64,000 nucleotides of DNA from JAVVHH01 sp963848035 (GTDB lineage Bacteria; Pseudomonadota; Alphaproteobacteria; Acetobacterales; Acetobacteraceae), in contig CAWKCD010000001.1 in NCBI GenBank assembly GCA_963848035.1, positions 2,294,001 to 2,358,000 on the forward strand. The letters run 5' to 3'. Both the position numbers and the translations under genes were made by a program. Under the pieces are notes generated by a model. The model was not told the origin of the DNA and did not search any database. It saw only the letters and a program-made list of their open reading frames with translations. Each line of letters starts with the position of its first letter. Position 1 is the first letter of the stretch. Below are positions 1 through 8,789 of this stretch, one piece after another.

Positions 1-465
1 GCTGCCCAGGCCGACGAGCTGGGGCTGATGCCGCGGCTGCGCAAGGAATTCGGGCCCGAGGCGCAACTTGCGGTGACGACGGCCGGGGGCGGATTGTTCG
101 TCATCGCGGCGCGCGGCGGGCAGCAGAACGAGGTTGCCGCGGCGGTCCGGCGGCGGATGGCCGCAATCGTGCCGGCGCGGCTGACCGGGACTAAGCCGGG
201 GATCCTCGCGATGTTCGTAGAGGACACCGACCGGCTTGAGTGGCGGCTGCTGCGCGAACGGCTCGAGCTCGAGGGCGAGGCGCGGCAGTTCATGACCAAT
301 CCGGAGGCGCGCGGCGTGGTCGCGGTGACCTGCAGTTCGCGGTTGGAGTTGTTCGGCATCGGCGAACCGGACGGGGCGGCTGACGGGGAGTTGCGGTTCC
401 GCAATCCCGCGCATCCCGCGGCCAAGCAGCCGGAACTGGCGCCGGCGGTGCTGTCCTCGATCTGA
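1..465 (+). CDS. Hypothetical protein, 5' end outside the window
   Basis: The frame is open from the first base, so the window begins inside the gene; the internal ATG at 28 is probably not the true start. About 154 residues are visible, ending in TGA at 463-465. The protein is soluble-looking, with no membrane segment and no motif I recognise; it has a basic stretch near the middle and a Pro-rich tail. Codon use matches the genes around it. The next gene follows by about 90 bases on the same strand. I cannot assign a function. Confidence 0.6.
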   Translation, partial: AAQADELGLMPRLRKEFGPEAQLAVTTAGGGLFVIAARGGQQNEVAAAVRRRMAAIVPARLTGTKPGILAMFVEDTDRLEWRLLRERLELEGEARQFMTNPEARGVVAVTCSSRLELFGIGEPDGAADGELRFRNPAHPAAKQPELAPAVLSSI

Positions 466-558
466 GCGGCGGCCAGCGCGGGCCGGGATTTGGACGGGCC
501 ACGCAACCATTGGGCTCTGCCGGCAGTTAGCGGTTCGCCTTTATTTAGCGAGCCTGCA

Positions 559-1584
559 ATGCGCGAAAAACTCGACAACCCGGTCCTGGTGGCGCTGCTC
601 GGCGCGGCCGGGTTGTTCCTGGGGCGACAGGCCAAGCCCGCGGCGGTGATTCCGGCCCGCTCGCCGACGCGCCGGAGCGAGACCAAGGACGAGGCGCCGC
701 CGCCGGCCGAGGGGTGGTGGCAGATCCTCAAGAACGTCGCGGGCGAGATCTCGGCCAACCAGCTGATGACGCAGGCCGCGGCGGTCACGTTCTACGTGTT
801 GCTGTCGCTATTCCCCGCAATGGCGGCGCTGGTCTCGATCTATGGGCTGGTCGCCGATCCCAAGACGATCCTCGACCAGGTGAGCGCCCTGTCCGGCGTG
901 CTGCCAGGCGGCGGGCAGGAGCTGCTGACGGACGAGCTCAAGACGCTGGTCTCGGCCGGCGGCAAGGGGCTGGGTTGGGCGCTGGTGCTGGGGGTCGGCA
1001 CGTCGTTGTGGACGTCGAACCAGGCGATGAAGGCGATATTCAACGCGCTGAACGCCGTGCACGAGACGAAGGAGACCCGTAGCTTCATCAAGCTCACGGC
1101 CCTGACGCTGGCCTGTACCCTGGGCGCGCTCCTGTTCATGGTGGTCGCGCTGTCGACGGTGGTCATTCTCCCGGCGGTGATCGGCTTCCTCGGGTTGAGC
1201 GGATTCGCCGACCAGTTGCTGACCTGGCTGCGCTGGCCGCTGCTGCTGGTCTGCATCACGATCCTGCTGGCGGTGCTGTATCGGTTCGGGCCATGCCGCG
1301 ACAAGGTGGTGTGGCGCTGGGTGACCGGGGGCAGCGCGGTGGCGTCGATCGGCTGGGTGCTGGTTTCGGTCGCGTTCTCCTGGTACGTCGCGAATTTCGG
1401 CAGCTACAACAAGACGTACGGGTCGCTCGGCGCGGTGATCGGATTCATGACGTGGATCTGGATCTCGACGACGGTGATCCTGGTCGGCGCCCAGCTCGAT
1501 GCGGAGCTGGAGAAGGCGACCGTCGGCAAGCAGCACCCGGAATCCTCCGGCCAGGAGGTCCGCAGCGTCGACGTCGTGGCCTAG
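559..1584 (+). CDS. YihY/virulence factor BrkB family membrane protein
   Basis: This is an integral inner-membrane protein of the YihY/BrkB family (once annotated as RNase BN), whose role is unsettled. Start ATG 559 is preferred over an in-frame ATG at 490, because the extra 23 residues are not family-like. After a charged N-terminal stretch comes the family's signature region (DQAAAVTFYVLLSLFP-like, read as MTQAAAVTFYVLLSLFPA), then about five more hydrophobic segments, and near the C-terminus YNKTYGSLGAVIGFMTWIW, typical of the last two helices. The stop TAG shares the palindrome CTAG with the stop of the converging MFS gene. About 341 residues, normal for the family. Confidence 0.88.
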   Translation: MREKLDNPVLVALLGAAGLFLGRQAKPAAVIPARSPTRRSETKDEAPPPAEGWWQILKNVAGEISANQLMTQAAAVTFYVLLSLFPAMAALVSIYGLVADPKTILDQVSALSGVLPGGGQELLTDELKTLVSAGGKGLGWALVLGVGTSLWTSNQAMKAIFNALNAVHETKETRSFIKLTALTLACTLGALLFMVVALSTVVILPAVIGFLGLSGFADQLLTWLRWPLLLVCITILLAVLYRFGPCRDKVVWRWVTGGSAVASIGWVLVSVAFSWYVANFGSYNKTYGSLGAVIGFMTWIWISTTVILVGAQLDAELEKATVGKQHPESSGQEVRSVDVVA

Positions 1585-2830
1585 TCGGGCTCCTGCCAGA
1601 GGCGGTGCCGGACGAGGCCCAGAACGGCGATCGTCACCATGGCGAGCCCGCAAAGCTCGATCGTCGGGGCGGTGCCGATCCGAAGGAGGATGGCGGGGGC
1701 GGCGAGTAGGGCGACCAGCGTGCCGGCGCTGGTGGCGGCGATATAGGTGCGCATCCCGGCGCCGAGGTCCGAGCCGGCGAGGCGGGTCTGGCGCAGCACC
1801 GAGACGGGGATGTCCTTCATCGGGCCGCCGATGGCGCCGAACGCCGCCGCGGCCGCGATCGCCGGCAGCGCCCAGCCCGGCGGCAGCAGCGATGCGACGC
1901 CCATGCCGGCGGTGCCGATGCCGACGATGATCGAGCCGCAGAACATCTGGAATTGCGGCCTCCGCGGCAGGGCGCGGCCGCCGAGCGTCAGCGTCGTCAG
2001 GATGTTCGTGAAGCCATAGGCGGCGATCACCAGTCCGAAGGCGCCGAGCCCGGTGCCGCCCGGGCCGTGCAAGCCGCGCTGCTCGATCAGGAGGGGTAGC
2101 GCGAGGTAGAAGGCGGCATACCAGGCGCCGTTCACGAAGGCCGTGGTTCGCAGCACGAAGCCAAGCAAGGGTGCGCGGTCATGGCGCGGGCGCCGCGGGT
2201 GACGCTCTGCCAGATGCTTTCCTTGCGCGGCGGCCGAGTCAGGAGGATGGGGCGGCTGCGGCGGATCAGGACGACGGCCGCGGCCGAGAACAGGAAGCTC
2301 GCGGCATCGAGCGTGAGGAAGTGGACGGTCGGCACCAGGCCGGCCAGCATCGCCACCAGGCCCGGGCCGAGCAGGCGCGCGCTCCGCTCGGTGCCGTCCA
2401 TCAGCGCGTTGGCGGCGGGAAGCAGCGTCGGATCCGGCACCATGCGCGGCAGCACGACCTGCATCGCCGGTTGGAAGACGGCCTGTCCGGCGGCGAGGAT
2501 CGCGACCGCGGCGACCAGGGCGCCGGCGGTCGGGCCGCCGTTCGCCAGCCACACCGCGACGAGCAGCAGCAGCGCGGCCGCGCGGACCGCGTCGGCGCCG
2601 ATCATGCTGCCTTGCGCGTCCCATTGGTCGGCCCAGCGGCCAATACCCAGCGCCGCCACCAGCACGACCGCCGCCTGGAGTGCCGCCAGATAGCCGGCCG
2701 CGGCGCCGAACACGCCGACGGCGATCCAACTCAGCGCGACGGCGTAGAGCTGGTCGCCGACCGCCGAGAGCGACAGCCCGCCCCAGAGCAGCGCCATCTC
2801 GCGCGTGCGTAGCGGTCGCAGCAGCCGCAT
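1581..2830 (-). CDS. MFS transporter, frameshifted as read
   Basis: Major facilitator superfamily transporter of the 12-helix DHA3/EntS-like kind, substrate unknown. The N-terminal half starts at ATG 2830 (MRLLRPLRTREMALLWGG...) and keeps good helices up to residue about 220. The C-terminal half is in another frame, from about 2170 down to the TAG at 1581-1583. The halves join well if one base is restored in the CACCCTTGC stretch (plus-strand 2166-2173), giving ...TAHPLLGFVLRTT.... The start lies two bases beyond the stop of the methyltransferase upstream, so the two are probably co-transcribed with ubiA. Either a sequencing deletion or a recent pseudogene; I favour the former because both halves look intact. 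Confidence 0.75.
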
Positions 2831-2832
2831 GG

Positions 2833-3483
2833 TCAGATCGGCAGGAGGCGGTAGATCGTGGTGGTGCGCAGGATCCGATCTTCCAGTTCGAGCGAGGTGG
2901 GGACGTCGAAGACGGCCAGCTTCTGCATCGCGTCGGTCGGCAGGTAGGCGCGGCCGGGATCGGCGACCCAGACCTCGGCGTCGCGCGCCAGGAGGCGGAG
3001 CCAGGGCAGGATGTGATGGGTCATCGGCGCCTCGTAACAGACGTCGCCGCACAGGATCAGGTCCCAACGGCCGGGCTGCCCGACCACGTCGCCGTCGAGC
3101 GCGGTGACAGTGACGCCGTTCAGCGCGGCATTGGCGGCGACCGCGGCGAGCGCGACGGGGTCGATCTCGGCAGCCTCGACGACGGCGCCGGCCATGGCGC
3201 AGGCGATCGCGGCCAATCCGCCGCCGGCGGCGAAATCCAGCACGCGGCGGCCGCGGACGCGCGAGGGGTCGTCGAGCACGAGGCGGGCCAGGGCTTGCGC
3301 GCCGGGCCAGGCAAAGGCCCAGAACGGCGGTTCGAGGCCGGTGCGCTCGAGCCAATCCTCGCTGGCCTGCCAGATCGGCGTGATCTCGGTGGCCAGATGC
3401 AGGCGGATCTCGGGGACGAGCGGCGCGCGCTCGATCGCGGTGTGGGCGCGAATGAACTCGGCGGAGGTGGGCGCGACCGTCAC
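2833..3483 (-). CDS. Class I SAM-dependent methyltransferase
   Basis: Probable cytoplasmic methyltransferase of the small Rossmann type close to the 'nicotinamide N-methyltransferase-like/ETFB lysine methyltransferase' group. The chosen start is GTG 3483, which overlaps the ubiA stop (GTGA); the longer open frame upstream lies inside ubiA and reads as low-complexity shadow. About 216 residues. Visible motifs: VLDFAAGGGLAAIACA (motif I, SAM binding), EAAEIDPVALAAV (motif II) and DLILCGDVCYE (motif IV region). Translationally coupled to ubiA upstream and followed after two bases by the MFS gene. The substrate, protein or small molecule, cannot be told from sequence. Confidence 0.82.
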   Translation of the reverse strand: MTVAPTSAEFIRAHTAIERAPLVPEIRLHLATEITPIWQASEDWLERTGLEPPFWAFAWPGAQALARLVLDDPSRVRGRRVLDFAAGGGLAAIACAMAGAVVEAAEIDPVALAAVAANAALNGVTVTALDGDVVGQPGRWDLILCGDVCYEAPMTHHILPWLRLLARDAEVWVADPGRAYLPTDAMQKLAVFDVPTSLELEDRILRTTTIYRLLPI

Positions 3484-4379
3484 AGGCGGCCGAGCAGGAC
3501 GGCCAGGCCGACCAGCAGGCCGGTCTCCCGGTTCAGTTTGAAACGGGCCAGGCAACCGGCCGGGTCGTCGATGTCGATGGTGGCGGCCTGCCAAGCCAGC
3601 AGCGCCGCCGGCAGCAGCAGCCCGGCGAAGAACCACGGCCCCAGCCCGGCCAGCGCGCCGGCCAGCGCCCAGAGCACGACCGTGGCGACGTAGCAGACGG
3701 CGAGGAAGGGCTTGGTGCGGCGGGCGAACAGGCGCGCGGTGCTGCGCACGCCGATCAAAGCGTCGTCCTCACGGTCCTGATGGGCGTAGACCGTGTCGTA
3801 GCCGAGGATCCAGCAGAACGCGGCGGCGTAGAGCGCGAGCGCGGCGCCGTCGAGCCGGCCGGTGGCGGCGGCATAGCCCATCGGCGCTGCCCAGGAGAAG
3901 GTGAGGCCGAGCACGGCCTGCGGCCACCAGGTGACGCGCTTGGCCAGCGGATATAGGGCCACGAGCAGGAGCGAGGCGACGCCGAGAACTTGGGCGAGGC
4001 GGTCGAGTTGTAAGAGGATGGCCAAGCCGATCAGCAGCAATGCGCCCAGGAAAACCGCGGCTTGCCGCATCCGCAGCGCGCCGCTCGCCAGCGGGCGGGC
4101 GGCGGTGCGGGTGACGCGGCGGTCCATGTCGCGGTCCCACATGTCGTTGACGACACAGCCGGCGCCGCGCATGACCACGGCGCCGAGACCGAACAGGAGC
4201 AGGAGTTTGATCGACGGCCCGGCCGGCCGTTGCGCGAGCAGGATGCTCCACAGGCCCGGCAGGAACAGCAGCCATGCGCCGATCGGGCGATCCAACCGCG
4301 CCAACACGACGTAAGGGCGGAACCGCTGCGGCAGTCGTGCGACCCAGCCGTTGGCGGCGATATCGGTGAAGCCCGTCAC
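3480..4379 (-). CDS. ubiA: 4-hydroxybenzoate polyprenyltransferase UbiA
   Basis: Integral membrane prenyltransferase that attaches the polyprenyl tail to 4-hydroxybenzoate in ubiquinone synthesis. The first Asp-rich motif is clear at residues 78-86 (NDMWDRDMD) followed by RRVTRTAARPL, and the second appears as DTVYAHQDREDD about 110 residues later. Several hydrophobic helices lie between and after them. Length 299 residues, typical. Start is GTG at 4379. It diverges from gshA across a 104-base gap that must hold both promoters, and it heads a minus-strand run with a methyltransferase and an MFS transporter. Confidence 0.95.
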   Translation of the reverse strand: MTGFTDIAANGWVARLPQRFRPYVVLARLDRPIGAWLLFLPGLWSILLAQRPAGPSIKLLLLFGLGAVVMRGAGCVVNDMWDRDMDRRVTRTAARPLASGALRMRQAAVFLGALLLIGLAILLQLDRLAQVLGVASLLLVALYPLAKRVTWWPQAVLGLTFSWAAPMGYAAATGRLDGAALALYAAAFCWILGYDTVYAHQDREDDALIGVRSTARLFARRTKPFLAVCYVATVVLWALAGALAGLGPWFFAGLLLPAALLAWQAATIDIDDPAGCLARFKLNRETGLLVGLAVLLGRL

Positions 4380-4483
4380 GGGATCGGTCTTAGGCGGCGG
4401 AAGGTCGTCGCGCCACCCTGCCTTGACGCGTGTGGTCGCAAAAGTGTTGTGTTCGCCCCCGTTTGAAGGAACCCCGGCCGATA

Positions 4484-5860
4484 ATGTCCAACCCTGGTGA
4501 TTCAGACGACACGCCGATCGGGTCCGTCCAGCAATTGGCTGATTATATCGCGGTCGGCGCCAAGCCCAAATCAGAATGGCGGATCGGCACCGAGCACGAG
4601 AAGTTCGGGTTCCGCCGCGATGACTTCCGGCCGCCGCCGTACGAGCCGCGCGGCATCCGCGAGCTGCTCGAGCGGATCGCCCGGCCGGGACGGTGGGAGC
4701 CGATCCTGGACCGCGGCGCGCCGATCGGGCTGACGGGCGTCGGCGAGGCGAAATACGCCTCCGTCTCGCTCGAGCCGGCGGGGCAGCTGGAGCTGTCGGG
4801 CGGGCTGGCGCGGACGCTGCACGAGACCGAGGCCGAGCTGGAGTCGCATTTCGCCGAGGTGCGCGCGGCGTCCGAGCCGCTGGGGCTCGGCTTCTCGCCG
4901 TTGGGCTTCCACCCGACGATGCGGCGGGACGAGATGCCGTGGATGCCCAAGAGCCGCTACGCGATCATGCGGCGCTATATGCCGCTGGTCGGCAATCTCG
5001 GCCTGGACATGATGACCCGGACCTGCACGGTCCAAGTTAACCTCGACTACTCGTCCGAGGACGATATGGCGCGCAAGCTACGCGTGTCGCTTGCGTTCCA
5101 GCCGGTCGCGACGGCGCTGTTCGCCAACTCTCCCTTCATCGAGGGCAAGCCCAGCGGCCTGCTGTCGAGCCGTGCGCGGGTCTGGACCGACACCGATCCG
5201 GACCGGACCGGGATGCCCGCGATGATGCTCGAGGACGGGTTCACCTTCGAGCGTTACGTGGCGTGGCTGCTCGACGTGCCGATGTATTTCGTACTCCGCA
5301 ACGGTCATTACCACGACGTCGCTGGGCACTCGTTCCGCGACTTCATGCGGGAGGGCCAGAACAGCGTGCCGGGCGTGCGCGCGACGCTAGGAGACTTCGC
5401 AGACCACATGACGACGGCGTTCACCGACGTCCGGGTCAAGCGGTTTTTGGAGATGCGCGGCGCGGACGCGGGGCGGCCGGACATGATGCTCGCCCAGAGT
5501 GCGTTCTGGACGGGTCTGCTTTACGACGAGGCGGCGCTCGCGGCGGCCGATGCGCTGATGCGCACGCATCCCGCGGCGGATTACCTCGCATTGCGCGACG
5601 AGGTGCCGCGTCTCGCGCTCGATACACCATTCGGTAGTGGCTCGGTTCGTGACCTCGCTCGTGATTTACTCGTGATCGCAGATGACGGGCTGCGGTCGCG
5701 TTCATATCGAGATGGCAACGGGGCGGATGAGCGGCGTTTCCTCGATCCGTTGCGGCCGCTCGTCATGGGTGAGCCGACGCAGGCGGAACAATGGCTGGCC
5801 GCTTTTCACGGCGAGTGGAACGGCGACGTGTCGAAAATCTTTAACGCCAGTGCTGTTTAA
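4484..5860 (+). CDS. gshA: Glutamate-cysteine ligase, class 2 (GshA)
   Basis: Catalyses the first, ATP-dependent step of glutathione synthesis, joining L-glutamate and L-cysteine. The protein of about 458 residues is of the plant/alphaproteobacterial type, as seen from WRIGTEHEKFGF near residue 35, the GRWEP segment, YASVSLEPAGQLELSG and the conserved region MMTRTCTVQVNLDYSSE. Start ATG 4484 is preceded by an AAGGA ribosome-binding site; an in-frame ATG at 4430 lacks one and would add a non-family extension. TAA stop at 5858-5860. Divergent from ubiA. Confidence 0.95.
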   Translation: MSNPGDSDDTPIGSVQQLADYIAVGAKPKSEWRIGTEHEKFGFRRDDFRPPPYEPRGIRELLERIARPGRWEPILDRGAPIGLTGVGEAKYASVSLEPAGQLELSGGLARTLHETEAELESHFAEVRAASEPLGLGFSPLGFHPTMRRDEMPWMPKSRYAIMRRYMPLVGNLGLDMMTRTCTVQVNLDYSSEDDMARKLRVSLAFQPVATALFANSPFIEGKPSGLLSSRARVWTDTDPDRTGMPAMMLEDGFTFERYVAWLLDVPMYFVLRNGHYHDVAGHSFRDFMREGQNSVPGVRATLGDFADHMTTAFTDVRVKRFLEMRGADAGRPDMMLAQSAFWTGLLYDEAALAAADALMRTHPAADYLALRDEVPRLALDTPFGSGSVRDLARDLLVIADDGLRSRSYRDGNGADERRFLDPLRPLVMGEPTQAEQWLAAFHGEWNGDVSKIFNASAV

Positions 5861-5973
5861 AAAATAACACAGTAGGCGCGCCGGCGAGCGCGCTCGGGTC
5901 ATTTCGCGAAATCGGCGCGCAAAGAGCACAACGGTCTTGCGTGAAAGGACCGTTTTCGGGTTAAGGTCGACCG

Positions 5974-8034
5974 ATGATCGGCGATTCGATGACCGTCCAC
6001 GATCGGCAGCCCAGCGACAGCATGGACAACGTCGCTGTGCGACTTCGACTGATCGGGCAGATGGAAGCCTGGACGACCGCGAGCAGCGAAAGCGTCCTGC
6101 CGCCCGGGCGGAAGACGCGCGCGTTGCTGGCGATCGTCGTGCTGTCGGCGCCGCGGCCGGTGCTTCGGTCACGGCTCGCGGAATTGCTGTGGAGCCGGCG
6201 GCCGGAGGAGCAGGCGCGGGCGTCGCTGCGCCAGGAGATCCATCGGCTGCTGGAGGTTTTGGCGCCGGCGGGGACCGAGATCCTGCAGATCAACCGCGAC
6301 AGCCTCGTGCTGCGGCCGGGCGTCGTCTGGGTCGATGTCGAGGAAGTGTTGCGCGCCACGACGGCGCATCCGGGCGCGCTGGCGCTGCTCGACAGCGAGT
6401 TGCTGGAGGAGTTGGACGGGGTCGACCCGGCGTTCGACGGCTGGCTGCACGGCGAGCGCGAGCGGCTGCGGGACCGGGCGCGGAGCGTGGCCGAGGCTTT
6501 GCTGAACGAGCAGGTCGCGCCGGACACGTTGATCCCGGTGGCGCAGCAACTCCTGGCGATCGACCGGGCGCATGAGGGCGCATGGCGGGCGCTGATGCGG
6601 GCGCACGCCGAGCGCGGCGAGCGCGGCATGGCGATCCAATCTTATGACCGGTGCAGGGCCGTGCTGGCGGATCTGCTGGACGCTTCGCCGTCGCCGGAGA
6701 CGCAGCAGTTGCTCGCGGAGATCCGCAGCGGCAAGGCCGTGCGCACGCCGCCGGCGCCTTCGCCAGTGGCGAACGCAGCCTCGCCGGAGACGCGGTCGGA
6801 GCCCCGGCTTGTGGCCCGCTCGGGCGCGCGCGTCGGCGTCCTGCCGCTTACCCTAGTCGGCACCGAGCCCGCGCAGAGTTACCTCGCGCTGGGCCTGGCC
6901 GAAGAGATCACCTCCGGCTTGAGCCGCTTCCGCTGGCTGTCGCTGGTCTCGACGTCGTCGCTCGCGCAGGCGACGCAGGAGAACCGCGACGATTACGCGC
7001 TGCGGCAAAATCTCGGCCTGGACTACCTCGTCGACGGAACGGTGCAGCGCGGTGGCGACCGGATCCGGATCACGCCGCGGCTGATCGACCTGCGGGACGG
7101 CAACCAGGTGGTCTGGACCCGGCGGTTCGACCGCACGATTGACGACCTCCTGAGCGTTCAGGACGATGTCGCCTCGGAGACGGTGGCGCAGATCGACCCG
7201 GAGCTGCTCCGGCTGGAAAGCCGGCGCTCGGCGCTGGTGCCGGTTGCGGAATGCACGCCGTGGGAGCTGATGCTGCGGTCGTTGCCGGGGATGAGCCGGT
7301 CGGACAAGCAGCAATTCCTGGAATCCGGCAGCTCGCTGCGCCGGGCGATCGAGCGGCAGCCGGATCTGGCGCCGGCGCATACGTGGTTGGCCTACTGGTA
7401 CAATTTCCTCGTCGAGCATGGCTGGGCGGATGACATGCCGGCGGTGATCGAGGCGGCGGCGCGCCATGCCGAGCGCGGGATCACGCTCGATCCGCAGAAT
7501 GCACGGTGCTTCACCGTCGCTGGACACGTGCGCGCGGCGCTCGAACGGCGGTTGCCGGAGGCGCTTTCGCTGCATGACCGGGCGCTCGCGCTCAATCCCA
7601 ATCTTGCGATGGCCTGGGCGCTTTCCGGCTTTGCGCATCTGTATGCGGGCGGGCTGGACGAGGCCGAGGATCGGCTCGAGCGGTATCGTCAGCTGTCGCC
7701 GGCCGATCCATTCGCATTCCAATACGATGTCGGGTTCAGCCTGCTGGCGTTCGTGCGCGGGGATTACGAGAAAGCGGCGGAGTGGGGCCGGGCGGTGAAT
7801 GAGCTCAATCCGGATTACGCGCCGGGCTGCAAGGCATATCTCGCGGCGCTCGGGCGGCTGGGGCGGGAGCAGGAGGCGTCGGTCGTGCGCCGGCGGCTGA
7901 TGGCGTTCGATCCGAATTTCAGCATCGAGCGCTTCATCGCGGCGAGCCCGTTCGAATCGCACGAGGCGATCGAGAGCATGTGCGACGGGCTTCGGCGGGG
8001 CGGAATCACCGACACCGCCGCGTTCGTCAACTAA
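5974..8034 (+). CDS. BTAD-type transcriptional regulator with FlgO-like and TPR regions
   Basis: Large (686 residues) regulator-like protein. Residues about 18-105 look like the winged-helix DNA-binding domain of SARP/AfsR regulators (VRLRLIGQ...TRALLAIVVLSA...LAELLW). Residues about 110-250 resemble the bacterial transcriptional activator domain, rich in helical repeats (AHEGAWRALMRAHAERGE). Residues about 285-415 match the TolB/FlgO-like region often found in fused adenylate cyclase/TPR proteins (RVGVLPL...LGLAEEITSGLSR...YLVDGTVQR). The rest is tetratricopeptide-like (ARHAERGITLDPQNA, HDRALALNPNLAMAWALSG). No cyclase or kinase domain is visible. Start ATG 5974 has a plausible TTAAGG site; ATG 5989 is an alternative. 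Target unknown; it faces a converging SGNH hydrolase gene two bases away. Confidence 0.85.
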   Translation: MIGDSMTVHDRQPSDSMDNVAVRLRLIGQMEAWTTASSESVLPPGRKTRALLAIVVLSAPRPVLRSRLAELLWSRRPEEQARASLRQEIHRLLEVLAPAGTEILQINRDSLVLRPGVVWVDVEEVLRATTAHPGALALLDSELLEELDGVDPAFDGWLHGERERLRDRARSVAEALLNEQVAPDTLIPVAQQLLAIDRAHEGAWRALMRAHAERGERGMAIQSYDRCRAVLADLLDASPSPETQQLLAEIRSGKAVRTPPAPSPVANAASPETRSEPRLVARSGARVGVLPLTLVGTEPAQSYLALGLAEEITSGLSRFRWLSLVSTSSLAQATQENRDDYALRQNLGLDYLVDGTVQRGGDRIRITPRLIDLRDGNQVVWTRRFDRTIDDLLSVQDDVASETVAQIDPELLRLESRRSALVPVAECTPWELMLRSLPGMSRSDKQQFLESGSSLRRAIERQPDLAPAHTWLAYWYNFLVEHGWADDMPAVIEAAARHAERGITLDPQNARCFTVAGHVRAALERRLPEALSLHDRALALNPNLAMAWALSGFAHLYAGGLDEAEDRLERYRQLSPADPFAFQYDVGFSLLAFVRGDYEKAAEWGRAVNELNPDYAPGCKAYLAALGRLGREQEASVVRRRLMAFDPNFSIERFIAASPFESHEAIESMCDGLRRGGITDTAAFVN

Positions 8035-8036
8035 CT

Positions 8037-8789
8037 CTACTGCGCGGCGTGGAGCCGCGAGCTGTCCGGGCCGAGGCCGTCGAGGATGGCGCTGGCCAGG
8101 GCTCGGGCCATGCAGGCGTAGCCGCGGTCATTGTGATGGACGCCGTCGCCGTCGAGGAATTCGGCATAGGGGTGGCCGGCGTCTTGCCACATTTCCATGA
8201 GCCGGCCGCGGGCGAATAGCCTCGCATTGTCGCGGACGGCGACGTCGGCCAGGACCTGGTCCAGCTTGGTGTGCTCGGGGGAGGCCAGGATCGCCGGGGA
8301 GCGCTGGTTGTCCATCAGGATCACGTCGGCGCCGGCGGCCTCCATCTGGCGGACGCCGGAGTCTACTTGGGCTAGGAACTCGGCCGGGTCGGTATGGCGC
8401 ATGGCGCCGTTGGCGCCGACTTGCCAAATCACCAGCGTCGGCGCGGCTTTCAGCACGTCCGGCTCGATGCGCCCCAGCATCTCAATGGCATCCTGGCCGC
8501 CGATGCCGCGGTTGATCACTTCGAGACGTGCGCCGGGAAGGGCGTGATTGAGCTGCACTTTCAGCACCGCCGGGTAGGCGTGCTGTTCATCCGATGCGCG
8601 GGACCCGGCGGTCGATGAACTGCCGAAAGCGATGATCCGGACCGGGCTGCCGGTTCGCAGATTGTCGCGAAGATGAGGCAGGGCGATCGGCGGTAGCTTC
8701 GCGACCGGGCAGTTCGGCATTTCCTCCACCCTCGCCGCCATCGGCCAGAGCAGCAGCGCTGCCGCGGTCGCGACGGCGGCGGCTCTCAA
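8037..8789 (-). CDS. SGNH/GDSL-family hydrolase, secreted
   Basis: Predicted exported esterase or lipase-like hydrolase of the SGNH superfamily. The start is taken as TTG 8789, overlapping the tldD stop as TTGA, because translation from there gives a clean signal peptide (about 20 residues ending near WPMAARVEE). The longer open frame upstream is tldD shadow. Catalytic blocks are visible: FGSSSTAG (block I Ser), INRGIGG (Gly), QVGANGA (Asn) and DGVHHNDRGY (Asp and His of block V). About 250 residues. Substrate unknown; translational coupling to tldD may be positional only. Confidence 0.85.
   Translation of the reverse strand: MRAAAVATAAALLLWPMAARVEEMPNCPVAKLPPIALPHLRDNLRTGSPVRIIAFGSSSTAGSRASDEQHAYPAVLKVQLNHALPGARLEVINRGIGGQDAIEMLGRIEPDVLKAAPTLVIWQVGANGAMRHTDPAEFLAQVDSGVRQMEAAGADVILMDNQRSPAILASPEHTKLDQVLADVAVRDNARLFARGRLMEMWQDAGHPYAEFLDGDGVHHNDRGYACMARALASAILDGLGPDSSRLHAAQ

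Noticed and set aside
490..558. Upstream ATG extension of the YihY/BrkB protein
   Set aside because: The 23 extra residues are not family-like and have no ribosome-binding site; ATG 559 is a better start.
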